Part shown: piece by piece, positions 6,012 to 13,414 of the stretch | Layout: the number at the start of each line of letters is the position of its first letter | Position numbering within the stretch: position 1 is the stretch's first letter | NCBI GenBank assembly: GCA_964448645.1 | Contig: CAYUZY010000048.1 | Location: 1 to 14,206 of the forward strand | Direction: 5' to 3' | DNA length: 14,206 nucleotides | DNA from: GCA-2719315 sp964448645 | Lineage (GTDB): Bacteria > Bacteroidota > Bacteroidia > Flavobacteriales > Flavobacteriaceae | Notes under the pieces: generated by a model | Seen by the model: only the letters and a program-made list of their open reading frames with translations | What the model was told of the DNA's origin: nothing | The model's database searches: none | Made by a program: the position numbers and the translations under genes

Positions 6012-7546
6012 TGAAAGATATCTCTTTAATACTTAAAGAATTAAATATATTAAATCATACTAAAGGATGCTCATCAGGATCTAAATGGTTTGCAAATGGA
6101 AGAAAAAATATTTCATATAGTCCAGTTGATGGAGAAAAAATTATGGAAATTACTGAGGCCTCAATAGAAGACTATGAAAAGATCGTTTTAGTAGCTAAAG
6201 AAGCTTTTTTAAAATTCAGACAAATTCCAGCTCCAAGAAGAGGGGATATTGTTAGACAGTTTGGTAATGCTTTAAGAGATAAAAAAGAACTTTTAGGTCA
6301 TTTAGTCTCATGGGAGATGGGAAAGTCTTTACAAGAAGGTCTTGGTGAAGTTCAAGAAATGATTGATATATGTGATTTTGCCCAGGGTCTATCAAGGCAA
6401 TTACATGGTCTTACAATGCATTCAGAAAGGCCTAAACATAGAATGTACGAACAATATCATCCATTAGGTATTATTGGGGTCATTTCAGCATTTAATTTTC
6501 CTGTAGCAGTATGGTCATGGAATGTTTCCCTAGCATGGGTTTGTGGTAATGTTTGTGTATGGAAACCAAGTGAGAAAACTCCATTATGTAGCATTGTTTG
6601 TCAAAAAATTATAAGTGAAGTTTTAACTAAGAATAATTTACCAGAAGGTATTTCATGCTTAGTTAACGGAGGAGCTGATATTGGCAGACTAATTGCCGAA
6701 GATAAAAATATTAATTTGGTGTCGGCTACTGGTTCAACAAAAATGGGTAAAGATGTAGCTAGTATTGTTGGTAAAAGACTTGGCAAAACTCTTTTAGAAC
6801 TTGGAGGTAATAATGCAGTTATTGTATCAAAATATTCAAAACTTGATCTTGTTATTAAAGCATCAGTTTTTGGTGCAGTTGGAACATGCGGACAAAGATG
6901 CACATCTACTAGGAGATTAATAGTTCATTCTGAAATATATGACATTGTATTAAAAATGTTAGTAAAATCATACAATCAATTAAAAATAGGAAATCCTTTA
7001 AATGAAAAAAATCATATAGGACCACTAATTGATAAAGATTCTAAGAATGAATATTTTAACACGATTAATGAAATTAATAAACAGGGAGGAAATTGGGTTT
7101 TAGAAGGAGGAGACTTTAAATTAAAAGAATTTCCAAAAGGATTTTATGTAAAACCAGCTATTGTAGAAATTGATCATAAATCACCAATTGTTCAAAAAGA
7201 GACTTTTGCCCCGATTTTGTATTTGATTAAATATTCAGGAGATATAAGTAACGCTATTAAAATTCAAAATGATGTTTCACAAGGCTTGTCATCGGCGATT
7301 ATATCAGAAAACTTGACAGAAATTGAAACATTTTTGTCACATTGGGGTAGTGATTGCGGAATAGCTAATGTAAATATTGGAACCTCTGGAGCTGAGATAG
7401 GGGGTGCCTTTGGAGGAGAAAAAGACACTGGAGGAGGTCGTGAAAGTGGTTCAGATGCATGGAAGGTTTATATGAGAAGACAAACTAATACAATTAATTT
7501 TTCTGGGGATTTACCTCTTGCTCAGGGTATAAAATTTGATGTATAA
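6011..7546 (+). CDS. amaB: Alpha-aminoadipate semialdehyde dehydrogenase (ALDH7, antiquitin/AmaB type)
   Basis: This NAD(P)-dependent aldehyde dehydrogenase oxidises L-2-aminoadipate 6-semialdehyde, in equilibrium with piperideine-6-carboxylate, to 2-aminoadipate in lysine or pipecolate degradation. Catalytic residues are all present: N162 in SAFNFP, K185 in WKPSE, the nucleotide loop GSTKMG (241-246), general base E263 in LLELGGNNA, nucleophile C297 in GQRCTSTRR, and E397 in KETFAPI. The C-terminal half follows human ALDH7A1 closely, as seen in GSDCGIANVN, TSGAEIGGAFGGEK, TGGGRESGSDAWK and the ending LPLAQGIKF, so the ALDH7 assignment is strong. Length (511) is normal. An extra cysteine, C293 (GTCGQRC), lies four residues before the nucleophile. 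The ATG overlaps the hglS stop by one base. Pairing with an HglS-type gene, also known in P. putida, supports a lysine-catabolic role over general aldehyde detoxification. Confidence 0.93.
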   Translation: MKDISLILKELNILNHTKGCSSGSKWFANGRKNISYSPVDGEKIMEITEASIEDYEKIVLVAKEAFLKFRQIPAPRRGDIVRQFGNALRDKKELLGHLVSWEMGKSLQEGLGEVQEMIDICDFAQGLSRQLHGLTMHSERPKHRMYEQYHPLGIIGVISAFNFPVAVWSWNVSLAWVCGNVCVWKPSEKTPLCSIVCQKIISEVLTKNNLPEGISCLVNGGADIGRLIAEDKNINLVSATGSTKMGKDVASIVGKRLGKTLLELGGNNAVIVSKYSKLDLVIKASVFGAVGTCGQRCTSTRRLIVHSEIYDIVLKMLVKSYNQLKIGNPLNEKNHIGPLIDKDSKNEYFNTINEINKQGGNWVLEGGDFKLKEFPKGFYVKPAIVEIDHKSPIVQKETFAPILYLIKYSGDISNAIKIQNDVSQGLSSAIISENLTEIETFLSHWGSDCGIANVNIGTSGAEIGGAFGGEKDTGGGRESGSDAWKVYMRRQTNTINFSGDLPLAQGIKFDV

Positions 7547-7564
7547 AGATTTAAATTTATTTTA

Positions 7565-8215
7565 ATGCAATCAATCTCTCCAATTACATTATTAATAATT
7601 TTATCAAATATTTACATAAGTTTTAAAGGATTTAAAAATTACTCGTTTTTTGAAAAATATAAGTTTAATATCTATGATTTAAAAAAAAAGGAATATTATA
7701 GATTAATTTCATCTGGATTTCTTCATGTTGATTCAACCCATCTGATTTTTAATATGATAACCCTTTATTTTTTCTCCCAAGTTGTGATATATAAATTCGG
7801 AATGCTTTCTTTTTTAATTATATATATAGGTAGTTTAATTATTGGAAATTTAGCTTCTTTTTATTATCATTTCAAGGAAAACAACTACAGCGCTGTTGGA
7901 GCAAGCGGAGCTGTTTCAGGGATTTTATTTAGCTCAATATTAATATATCCTGAAATGGAACTTTTTATATTTTTTATTCCAATCCCAATTCCAGGATATA
8001 TTTTTGTTATTGGATATATGATATATACTTTATATGGAATGAAAAGTCAATCTGATTCAATTGGACATGTAACTCATTTTGGAGGAGCAATTTCTGGTAT
8101 ATTATTAAGCTTGTTTATTATGCCTAAATTAGTTATTGAATCTATTGAAGTTTTAAGTATATTGTTGTTTACAATTTTATTTAGCGGATTCTATTTATTT
8201 AAATTAAAAAAATAG
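7565..8215 (+). CDS. Rhomboid-family intramembrane serine protease
   Basis: This polytopic membrane protein of 216 residues has about six hydrophobic segments (roughly 8-22, 58-77, 80-100, 110-128, 134-157, 170-186, with a further one at 193-212). It carries the rhomboid Ser-His dyad: S114 in GASGAVSG and H171 in THFGGAISG. The HLIFN motif (H59, N63) matches the H-x3-N oxyanion-side residues of GlpG. All active-site residues are intact, so it should cleave transmembrane substrates, which cannot be predicted. It starts 18 bases after the ALDH7 stop on the same strand and is probably cotranscribed with the two lysine-catabolic genes, though a functional link is not evident. The start ATG at 7565 is preceded by the AT-rich sequence typical of this phylum. 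The stop codon lies inside the right arm of a terminator-like hairpin. Confidence 0.92.
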   Translation: MQSISPITLLIILSNIYISFKGFKNYSFFEKYKFNIYDLKKKEYYRLISSGFLHVDSTHLIFNMITLYFFSQVVIYKFGMLSFLIIYIGSLIIGNLASFYYHFKENNYSAVGASGAVSGILFSSILIYPEMELFIFFIPIPIPGYIFVIGYMIYTLYGMKSQSDSIGHVTHFGGAISGILLSLFIMPKLVIESIEVLSILLFTILFSGFYLFKLKK

Positions 8216-8220
8216 AATTT
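8186..8220. terminator. Possible bidirectional terminator hairpin between convergent genes
   Basis: Bases 8188-8201 pair with 8205-8218 in a 14-base stem with one A-A mismatch (8197/8209) and a 3-base loop, and two G-T wobbles can extend it outward. A short T run follows on the plus strand. It spans the rhomboid stop and lies at the junction with the convergent TlpA-like gene, whose stop begins 7 bases away. The stem is nearly all A-T and therefore weak. Placement is the main support. Confidence 0.45.
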
Positions 8221-8222
8221 TA

Positions 8223-9326
8223 CTAATTAAGCAATTCATTTATTCTATTCTCAAGTTGTATTCCTCTTAAATTTTTCTCAATAATTTTTCCATTTTCATC
8301 CAAAAGAAATGTAGCAGGAATTGCATTAACTTTATATAGAACTGCAATGGGATCTTTCCAAAACATTAAATTTGAAACATGTGCATCCCAAAAAAGACCA
8401 TCATCATTTATTGCTTGAATCCACTGATTTCTGTCTCTATCTAAAGAAACTGATATTATTTGTAGGCCTTTGTCTTTATAATTATTGTACATACTTACTA
8501 GACCTGGGTTTGCAATTCTACATGGCCTACACCAACTTGCCCAAAAATCAATTAATGTAATTTTCTTTAAATTTTCATTTAGAAAAAATATATCTCCATT
8601 AGGTTTTGGACCATTAAAATTTGGAGCTATTTCGCCAACTTTTGCTGGTTCTTTAGGTGTTTTTAGAATTTGGTTAATATTTATACCGGAAGGACTATTC
8701 ACTACTCTTTTAGTAAAATTGTTGTAATGTGTTCTTGCGCTATCTAGGGGAATTAATTTTGAGTTTATAAAGCGTTCAAGAATTAAAACTGAAATATAAG
8801 AATCGTTGTTAAGTTTAATAAATTCAAGCTCATATTTTTTTATTTGATCACTTATATCATTTATTTCTTCTTGTAAATCTAAATATAATAGAGTGTCCTT
8901 TTTAAAAGATGCTTCTTGCATTTCTTTTTGTATAGAATTTAAAGTTTTTATATAAGCTTTTGTTTTTGCTTTATATTCCATAAAACTATCATTTGATTTT
9001 GTTCCGTATGATATTGAAGAAGGGATGCTGTCTTTGTATAATTCAATCTCTATAGTTCCTTTTTCAAGCACAAATGGAAAGTTAGCAGTATAGCCTTTAA
9101 TTTGGATGAAATTTATATTAGGAATAAAGACTTCTCTTTTGAAAATAAAAGATCCATCTATTGAACTGGTTGAGTCAACTATAATTGGTTGATTATTTGA
9201 ATCAGCTTCAATAAGGAAAATTTTTGTTTTTGATTTATTGTCGATATTTCCAATAATAGTTGATGAATTATTATCGGAACTACATGAATAAAATAGAAAT
9301 GACAATATGAATAATCGTTTGATCAT
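8223..9326 (-). CDS. TlpA/ResA-like thiol-disulfide oxidoreductase lipoprotein
   Basis: This is a periplasmic, membrane-anchored thioredoxin-fold protein. Residues 1-15 form a short signal ending in a lipobox-like FYSC (C15), followed by SSDNN, a polar stretch like the export signals of Bacteroidota lipoproteins. Residues about 22-105 resemble the beta-rich DUF4369 domain often found before TlpA domains in this phylum. A charged, helical and possibly coiled-coil linker lies at about 115-175. From about 228 there is an AhpC/TSA-Redoxin-type thioredoxin domain: GEIAPNF, IDFWASWCRPC (active-site C266 and C269), ISVSLDRDR, and the cis-proline at P337 in IPATFLLDENG. It is probably a disulfide reductase, and the partner is unknown. 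Length 367 is typical of the DUF4369-TlpA architecture. It converges on the rhomboid gene and diverges from the FAD/Fe-S gene. TACTTTTA at 9347-9354 (minus strand) is a weak candidate -7 box. Confidence 0.9.
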   Translation of the reverse strand: MIKRLFILSFLFYSCSSDNNSSTIIGNIDNKSKTKIFLIEADSNNQPIIVDSTSSIDGSFIFKREVFIPNINFIQIKGYTANFPFVLEKGTIEIELYKDSIPSSISYGTKSNDSFMEYKAKTKAYIKTLNSIQKEMQEASFKKDTLLYLDLQEEINDISDQIKKYELEFIKLNNDSYISVLILERFINSKLIPLDSARTHYNNFTKRVVNSPSGININQILKTPKEPAKVGEIAPNFNGPKPNGDIFFLNENLKKITLIDFWASWCRPCRIANPGLVSMYNNYKDKGLQIISVSLDRDRNQWIQAINDDGLFWDAHVSNLMFWKDPIAVLYKVNAIPATFLLDENGKIIEKNLRGIQLENRINELLN

Positions 9327-9407
9327 TTTAGTTTTTTAAAACTCGGTAAAAGTAATAATTTATATAGAAAAACTTATTCTTAAATTAGCCTTATAATAAA
9401 TAATAGC

Positions 9408-12308
9408 TTGGATAAAAACAAAATAAGCATTTTAAATAAAGAATTAAATGGTGAAATCAGAAATGATTTGTTGTATAAAAAATTGTATGCGACAGATGCT
9501 TCGGTTTATAAAAAATATCCAACAGCAATTGCATTTCCAAAAACTAATTCTGATGTAGAAAAAATAATTTCTTTTTGTTTGAAAGAGAAATTATCAATTA
9601 TTCCACGTGCAGCAGGTACATCGTTAGCTGGACAATGTGTGGGATCTGGAATTGTAATTGATGTTTCTAAATATTTAAATAAAATTATTTCATTTGATGA
9701 AAAAAACAAAATAGTAACAGTACAGCCAGGTGTAATAAGAGATGAACTTAATTTATTTTTAAAAAAATATGGATTATTTTTTGGGCCAAATACATCAACT
9801 TCTAATTATTGTATGATTGGAGGTATGGTTGGAAACAATTCCTCTGGAACAACATCAATAAAATATGGAGTTACAAGAGATAAAGTATTAAATTTAAGTG
9901 CTATTCTTTCAGATGGGTCAAAAGCAGTCTTTAGTAGCCTAAATAGTCCTGATATTAAAAAAAAGTTAGAATTAAAATCTTTAGAAGGAGATATTTACAG
10001 GTATTTTATAAAGAAATTTAGTGATAAAAAAACAAAAAAAACAATAAATGATGGATACCCAGATAAAAGTATACATAGAAGAAATACGGGTTATGCTTTA
10101 GATTCAATTGTGAATCAAAAACCTTTTAATAAAAATGGTGCTAATTTAAATTTATCTAAGATCTTAAGTGGAAGTGAAGGGACATTGGCTTTTACAACTG
10201 AAATTACATTAAAATTAGATCCTCTGCCACCTTCTAAAAGTATTATGCTGGCTCTTCATTTTGATTCTATTCAAAAATCCATGGAATCGGTAGAATATTT
10301 AATGAAGTTTGACCTAGATACTTGTGAGTTAATTGATAAAACTATTTTGGACTGTACTTTGCAAAACCCTTTGCACAAAAGAAATAGATTCTTTATTAGT
10401 GGAGATCCTAAAGCAATTTTATTGTTAGAATTCAAAAATGATGATATTAATTACATTGAAGACCAGATAAAATTAATTAAGAATAATCATTTAATTAAAA
10501 AGTTAAGTTATGCTCATGTAGTATTAAGAGAAAAAGAAATTGATGCTGCTTTAAGTCTTAGGCATGCAGGCTTGGGACTATTAGGGAATATGATTGGTGA
10601 TAAAAAGGCTGTAGCATGTATTGAAGATACTGCTGTTCCTTTAAATATGCTTTCAAATTATATTTCAGATTTTCAAAAGTTAATGAAGAAGTTTAATCAA
10701 GAAATTGTTTATTATGCTCATGCAGGAGCTGGTGAACTACATTTAAGACCTGTTTTAAATTTAAAGTCTAGTAGGGGAGTTTCAGATTTTAGAAAAATAT
10801 CATCATCCGTTGCTGATTTAGTAAATAAATATAACGGTTCTTTAAGTGGAGAACATGGTGATGGAATTGTAAGATCTGAATTTATTTCTAGAATTATAGG
10901 AGAAGAAAATTATAGTTTTTTAAAAGAAATTAAACAAATTTTTGACCCTGAAAGTATATTTAATCCTGGAAAAATTATTAACCCAATGCCTATGGATGAA
11001 AATCTTAGGTATGAAAAAGACAGGAAGGAACCTAAAATCGAAACAATTTTTGATTTTTCAAATGATAAAGGAATATTAAGAGCTTCTGAAAAATGTAATG
11101 GTGCTGGAAACTGTAGAAGTATTTCATTGAAAGGAACTCTTTGCCCTAGTTACAGAGCTACAAAAGATGAATTACATAATACTAGAGGGAGAGCAAATGT
11201 TTTAAGAGAAGTATTAACTAATAATAAAAATCAAAATAAATTTGACAGTAAAGAACTAAAAGATGCTATGGATTTGTGTTTAAGTTGCAAAGCATGTGCA
11301 ACTGAATGTCCAAGTAGTGTTGATATTGCTTTATATAAAGCTGAATTTCAACATAATTACAATAAAATTTATGGATCTTCATTAAGAGACAAAATATTTG
11401 CATATACAGGTAAAATAAATAAATTAATTCAACCGTATAGAGCTATTTATAACTATCTTTTTTCAAATAATATTACAGGATTTTTATTAAAGAAAGGGCT
11501 TAAAATATCTTCTAAAAGATCTATACCAAAACTTGAAAAATCGTTATATAAAAAACTGAAAATCAATAATATAAAAAATAAAATAAAATCTGTTTATTTA
11601 TATTTAGATGAATTCACAAATTACTTTGATACTGATATAGGAATTGATTGTATTTATTTACTTGAGAAGCTTGGGTATAAAGTTAATTTTTTACAACCAA
11701 CAGAAAGTGGTAGAACTTATATTTCAAAAGGGTTTCTTGAAAATGCAAAAAAATGTGCTAAATATAATGTTGATTTATATTCTGATATAATAAATGAAAA
11801 TACACCCTTATTAGGGCTAGAACCCTCTGCTATTTATACTTTTACCGATGAATATCCAAAATTGCACAATGACAAGGATAAGGCTATGAATTTAGCTAAG
11901 AATTGCTTTTTGATTGATACTTTTCTAGCAAATGAAATAAAAATAGGTAATATTAAGTCTAGCTCATTTCATAATAAACAAAAAAAGATTAAAATTCATG
12001 GACATTGTTATCAAAAAGCCCTAGGTTCTACAGTTGATACTTTTAATATTTTAAATATACCAGTTAATTATGAAGTAACTATATTAAATACAGGATGTTG
12101 TGGTATGGCCGGATCCTTTGGTTTTGAAAAAGAACATTATGAAATTAGCCAAAAAGTTGCTCAAGAAAGATTATACCCTTCAATTAAAAACATAGGTTCT
12201 AATGAATTAATAGCGGCAAATGGGACAAGTTGTAGACATCAAATATATGATGGCACTAAAATTAAGAGTTTACATCCAATTTCAATTCTAAAATCGGCTT
12301 TAAAATAA
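9408..12308 (+). CDS. FAD-linked oxidase / Fe-S oxidoreductase (YdiJ-like; D-2-hydroxyglutarate or D-lactate dehydrogenase type)
   Basis: This is a 966-residue fusion. Residues about 35-270 form an FAD-binding (PCMH) domain with PRAAGTSLAGQ (66-76) and GGMVGNNSSGT. The FAD-oxidase C-terminal domain (about 275-525) has HAGAGELHLRP (H438, H445) and GEHGDG (E482, H483), the metal/substrate site shared by D-2-hydroxyglutarate and D-lactate dehydrogenases. A ferredoxin-like section has C563-x5-C569 with C579-P580, then a complete C624-x2-C627-x2-C630-x3-C634-P cluster. A CCG-type domain follows, with HGHC (C867) and GCCGMAGSFG (C897, C898). E. coli YdiJ and P. putida D2HGDH share this architecture. 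Electrons probably pass to quinone or another carrier. The start is TTG at 9408. No in-frame ATG occurs before codon 136, well inside the FAD domain, and an in-frame stop lies at 9381-9383. Substrate is not provable from sequence. Proximity to the HglS-type gene favours D-2-hydroxyglutarate, with D-lactate as the alternative. Confidence 0.88.
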   Translation: MDKNKISILNKELNGEIRNDLLYKKLYATDASVYKKYPTAIAFPKTNSDVEKIISFCLKEKLSIIPRAAGTSLAGQCVGSGIVIDVSKYLNKIISFDEKNKIVTVQPGVIRDELNLFLKKYGLFFGPNTSTSNYCMIGGMVGNNSSGTTSIKYGVTRDKVLNLSAILSDGSKAVFSSLNSPDIKKKLELKSLEGDIYRYFIKKFSDKKTKKTINDGYPDKSIHRRNTGYALDSIVNQKPFNKNGANLNLSKILSGSEGTLAFTTEITLKLDPLPPSKSIMLALHFDSIQKSMESVEYLMKFDLDTCELIDKTILDCTLQNPLHKRNRFFISGDPKAILLLEFKNDDINYIEDQIKLIKNNHLIKKLSYAHVVLREKEIDAALSLRHAGLGLLGNMIGDKKAVACIEDTAVPLNMLSNYISDFQKLMKKFNQEIVYYAHAGAGELHLRPVLNLKSSRGVSDFRKISSSVADLVNKYNGSLSGEHGDGIVRSEFISRIIGEENYSFLKEIKQIFDPESIFNPGKIINPMPMDENLRYEKDRKEPKIETIFDFSNDKGILRASEKCNGAGNCRSISLKGTLCPSYRATKDELHNTRGRANVLREVLTNNKNQNKFDSKELKDAMDLCLSCKACATECPSSVDIALYKAEFQHNYNKIYGSSLRDKIFAYTGKINKLIQPYRAIYNYLFSNNITGFLLKKGLKISSKRSIPKLEKSLYKKLKINNIKNKIKSVYLYLDEFTNYFDTDIGIDCIYLLEKLGYKVNFLQPTESGRTYISKGFLENAKKCAKYNVDLYSDIINENTPLLGLEPSAIYTFTDEYPKLHNDKDKAMNLAKNCFLIDTFLANEIKIGNIKSSSFHNKQKKIKIHGHCYQKALGSTVDTFNILNIPVNYEVTILNTGCCGMAGSFGFEKEHYEISQKVAQERLYPSIKNIGSNELIAANGTSCRHQIYDGTKIKSLHPISILKSALK

Positions 12309-12317
12309 AATTTAAAG
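12298..12317 (+). terminator. Weak hairpin at the 3' end of the FAD/Fe-S gene
   Basis: CTTTAAA (12298-12304) and TTTAAAG (12311-12317) are perfect complements around a 6-base loop that contains the stop codon, followed by GTTTC. Two flanking G-T wobbles could lengthen the stem. It has only one G-C pair and no real T tract, so it would be a poor terminator. It lies just before the aroC promoter box, where termination would be expected. Confidence 0.28.
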
Positions 12318-12323
12318 TTTCAG

Positions 12324-12331
12324 TATCTTTG
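12324..12331 (+). promoter_or_regulatory. Predicted Bacteroidota -7 promoter element for aroC
   Basis: TATCTTTG is an exact TAnnTTTG match ending 15 bases before the aroC ATG, predicting a leader of about 10-12 bases. A TTT lies roughly 21 bases upstream as a poor -33 candidate. It suggests that aroC and the following transporter gene form their own transcription unit. Confidence 0.55.
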
Positions 12332-12346
12332 CATTAATAAAAATAT

Positions 12347-13411
12347 ATGTCAGCTAATACTTTTGGGAAAATATTTCAATTAACCTCATTTGGTGAATCT
12401 CATGGACCTGCTATTGGAGGTGTTATTACTGGTTGCCCTTCAGGGATAAATTTAAATTTAGAAAAAATTCAAATTGAATTAGACAGAAGAAAACCTGGTC
12501 AATCAAATATTGTTACTCAGAGAAAGGAAGAAGATACCGTAATTTTTTATTCAGGGATTTTTGAAAACAAAACTACAGGGTCACCTATTGGATTCTTAAT
12601 TAAAAATAAAGATCAAAAATCTAAAGACTATAGTCACATTAAAGATAACTATAGACCTTCTCATGCTGACATGGTATATGATAAAAAATATGGTCATCGA
12701 GATTACAGAGGAGGAGGGAGAAGTTCAGCTAGAGAAACAGCCTCAAGAGTAGTTGCTGGGGCAATTGCAAAACAATTCTTAAAATCAATAGATTTCATAG
12801 CATTTGTATCTCAGGTAGGAGAGATAGTAATCAATAATAATTATGATACATACAATTTTGATGAAATTGAAAAAAATATTGTTCGATGTCCTGACCCTAA
12901 AGTTGCAAAAAAAATGGAATCCTATATTAAGCAAATTAGAAAAGAAGGTGATACAGTTGGAGGAGTTGTTACTTGTGTTATTAAAAATGTTCCGGTTGGA
13001 ATAGGAGAACCAGTTTTTGATAAATTACATTCTAAACTAGGACAGGCAATGCTTTCTATTAACGCTGTTAAGGGGTTTGAATTTGGGAGTGGATTTAAAG
13101 GATCTAAAATGAAAGGAAGTGAACATAATGATTTGTTTAATTCTGACGGATCCACAAAAACAAATTACTCAGGTGGTATTCAAGGCGGTATATCAAATGG
13201 CATGGATATTTATTTTAATGTTGCTTTTAAACCTGTATCAACAATTATGAAATCTCAAGAAACAATAAACAAAAAAGGTGATAAAGTTGATATTTTAGGC
13301 AAAGGAAGACATGATCCTTGCGTTGTTCCAAGAGCTGTTTCTATTGTAGAAGCTATGGCTGCTTTAGTTATAGCTGATTTTGTTTTAATAAACAGAACAG
13401 TTAAAAATTAA
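12347..13411 (+). CDS. aroC: Chorismate synthase
   Basis: The enzyme catalyses the last shikimate-pathway step, 5-enolpyruvylshikimate-3-phosphate to chorismate plus phosphate, using reduced FMN in the cytoplasm. All family signatures are seen: SFGESHG (14-20, with catalytic H19), RRKPGQS (48-53 region), RPSHADM (103-109, H106), DYRGGGRSSARET (119-131), the FMN-binding SINAVKGFEFGSGF (237-250), SGGIQGGISNG (275-285), and the C-terminal RHDPCVVPRA (321-330). Length 354 is normal and the start ATG gives the expected N-terminus. A TATCTTTG box lies 15 bases upstream. The transporter gene starts 3 bases after its stop, so the two are probably cotranscribed, although their functions are not obviously connected. 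It appears intact and functional. Confidence 0.98.
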   Translation: MSANTFGKIFQLTSFGESHGPAIGGVITGCPSGINLNLEKIQIELDRRKPGQSNIVTQRKEEDTVIFYSGIFENKTTGSPIGFLIKNKDQKSKDYSHIKDNYRPSHADMVYDKKYGHRDYRGGGRSSARETASRVVAGAIAKQFLKSIDFIAFVSQVGEIVINNNYDTYNFDEIEKNIVRCPDPKVAKKMESYIKQIRKEGDTVGGVVTCVIKNVPVGIGEPVFDKLHSKLGQAMLSINAVKGFEFGSGFKGSKMKGSEHNDLFNSDGSTKTNYSGGIQGGISNGMDIYFNVAFKPVSTIMKSQETINKKGDKVDILGKGRHDPCVVPRAVSIVEAMAALVIADFVLINRTVKN

Positions 13412-13414
13412 TTG

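Noticed and set aside
6601..6903. Open frame of about 100 codons on the minus strand inside the ALDH7 gene
   Set aside because: It lies wholly antisense to a strongly conserved catalytic region and shows no family motif. The open frame is a by-product of codon use on the other strand.
8372..8727. Two plus-strand open frames opposite the TlpA-like gene
   Set aside because: They overlap each other and are antisense to the thioredoxin domain, with no recognisable product.
9330..9343. AGTTTT/AAAACT inverted repeat just upstream of the TlpA-like start
   Set aside because: It is mostly homopolymer with a two-base loop, so a stable hairpin or operator is not credible.
9506..9709. Minus-strand open frame opposite the FAD domain of the YdiJ-like gene
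   Set aside because: It is antisense to the conserved flavin-binding motif and has no independent signal.
12922..13155. Minus-strand open frame inside aroC
   Set aside because: It is fully antisense to conserved aroC sequence, and its proline/serine-rich product looks like the complement of AT-rich codons.
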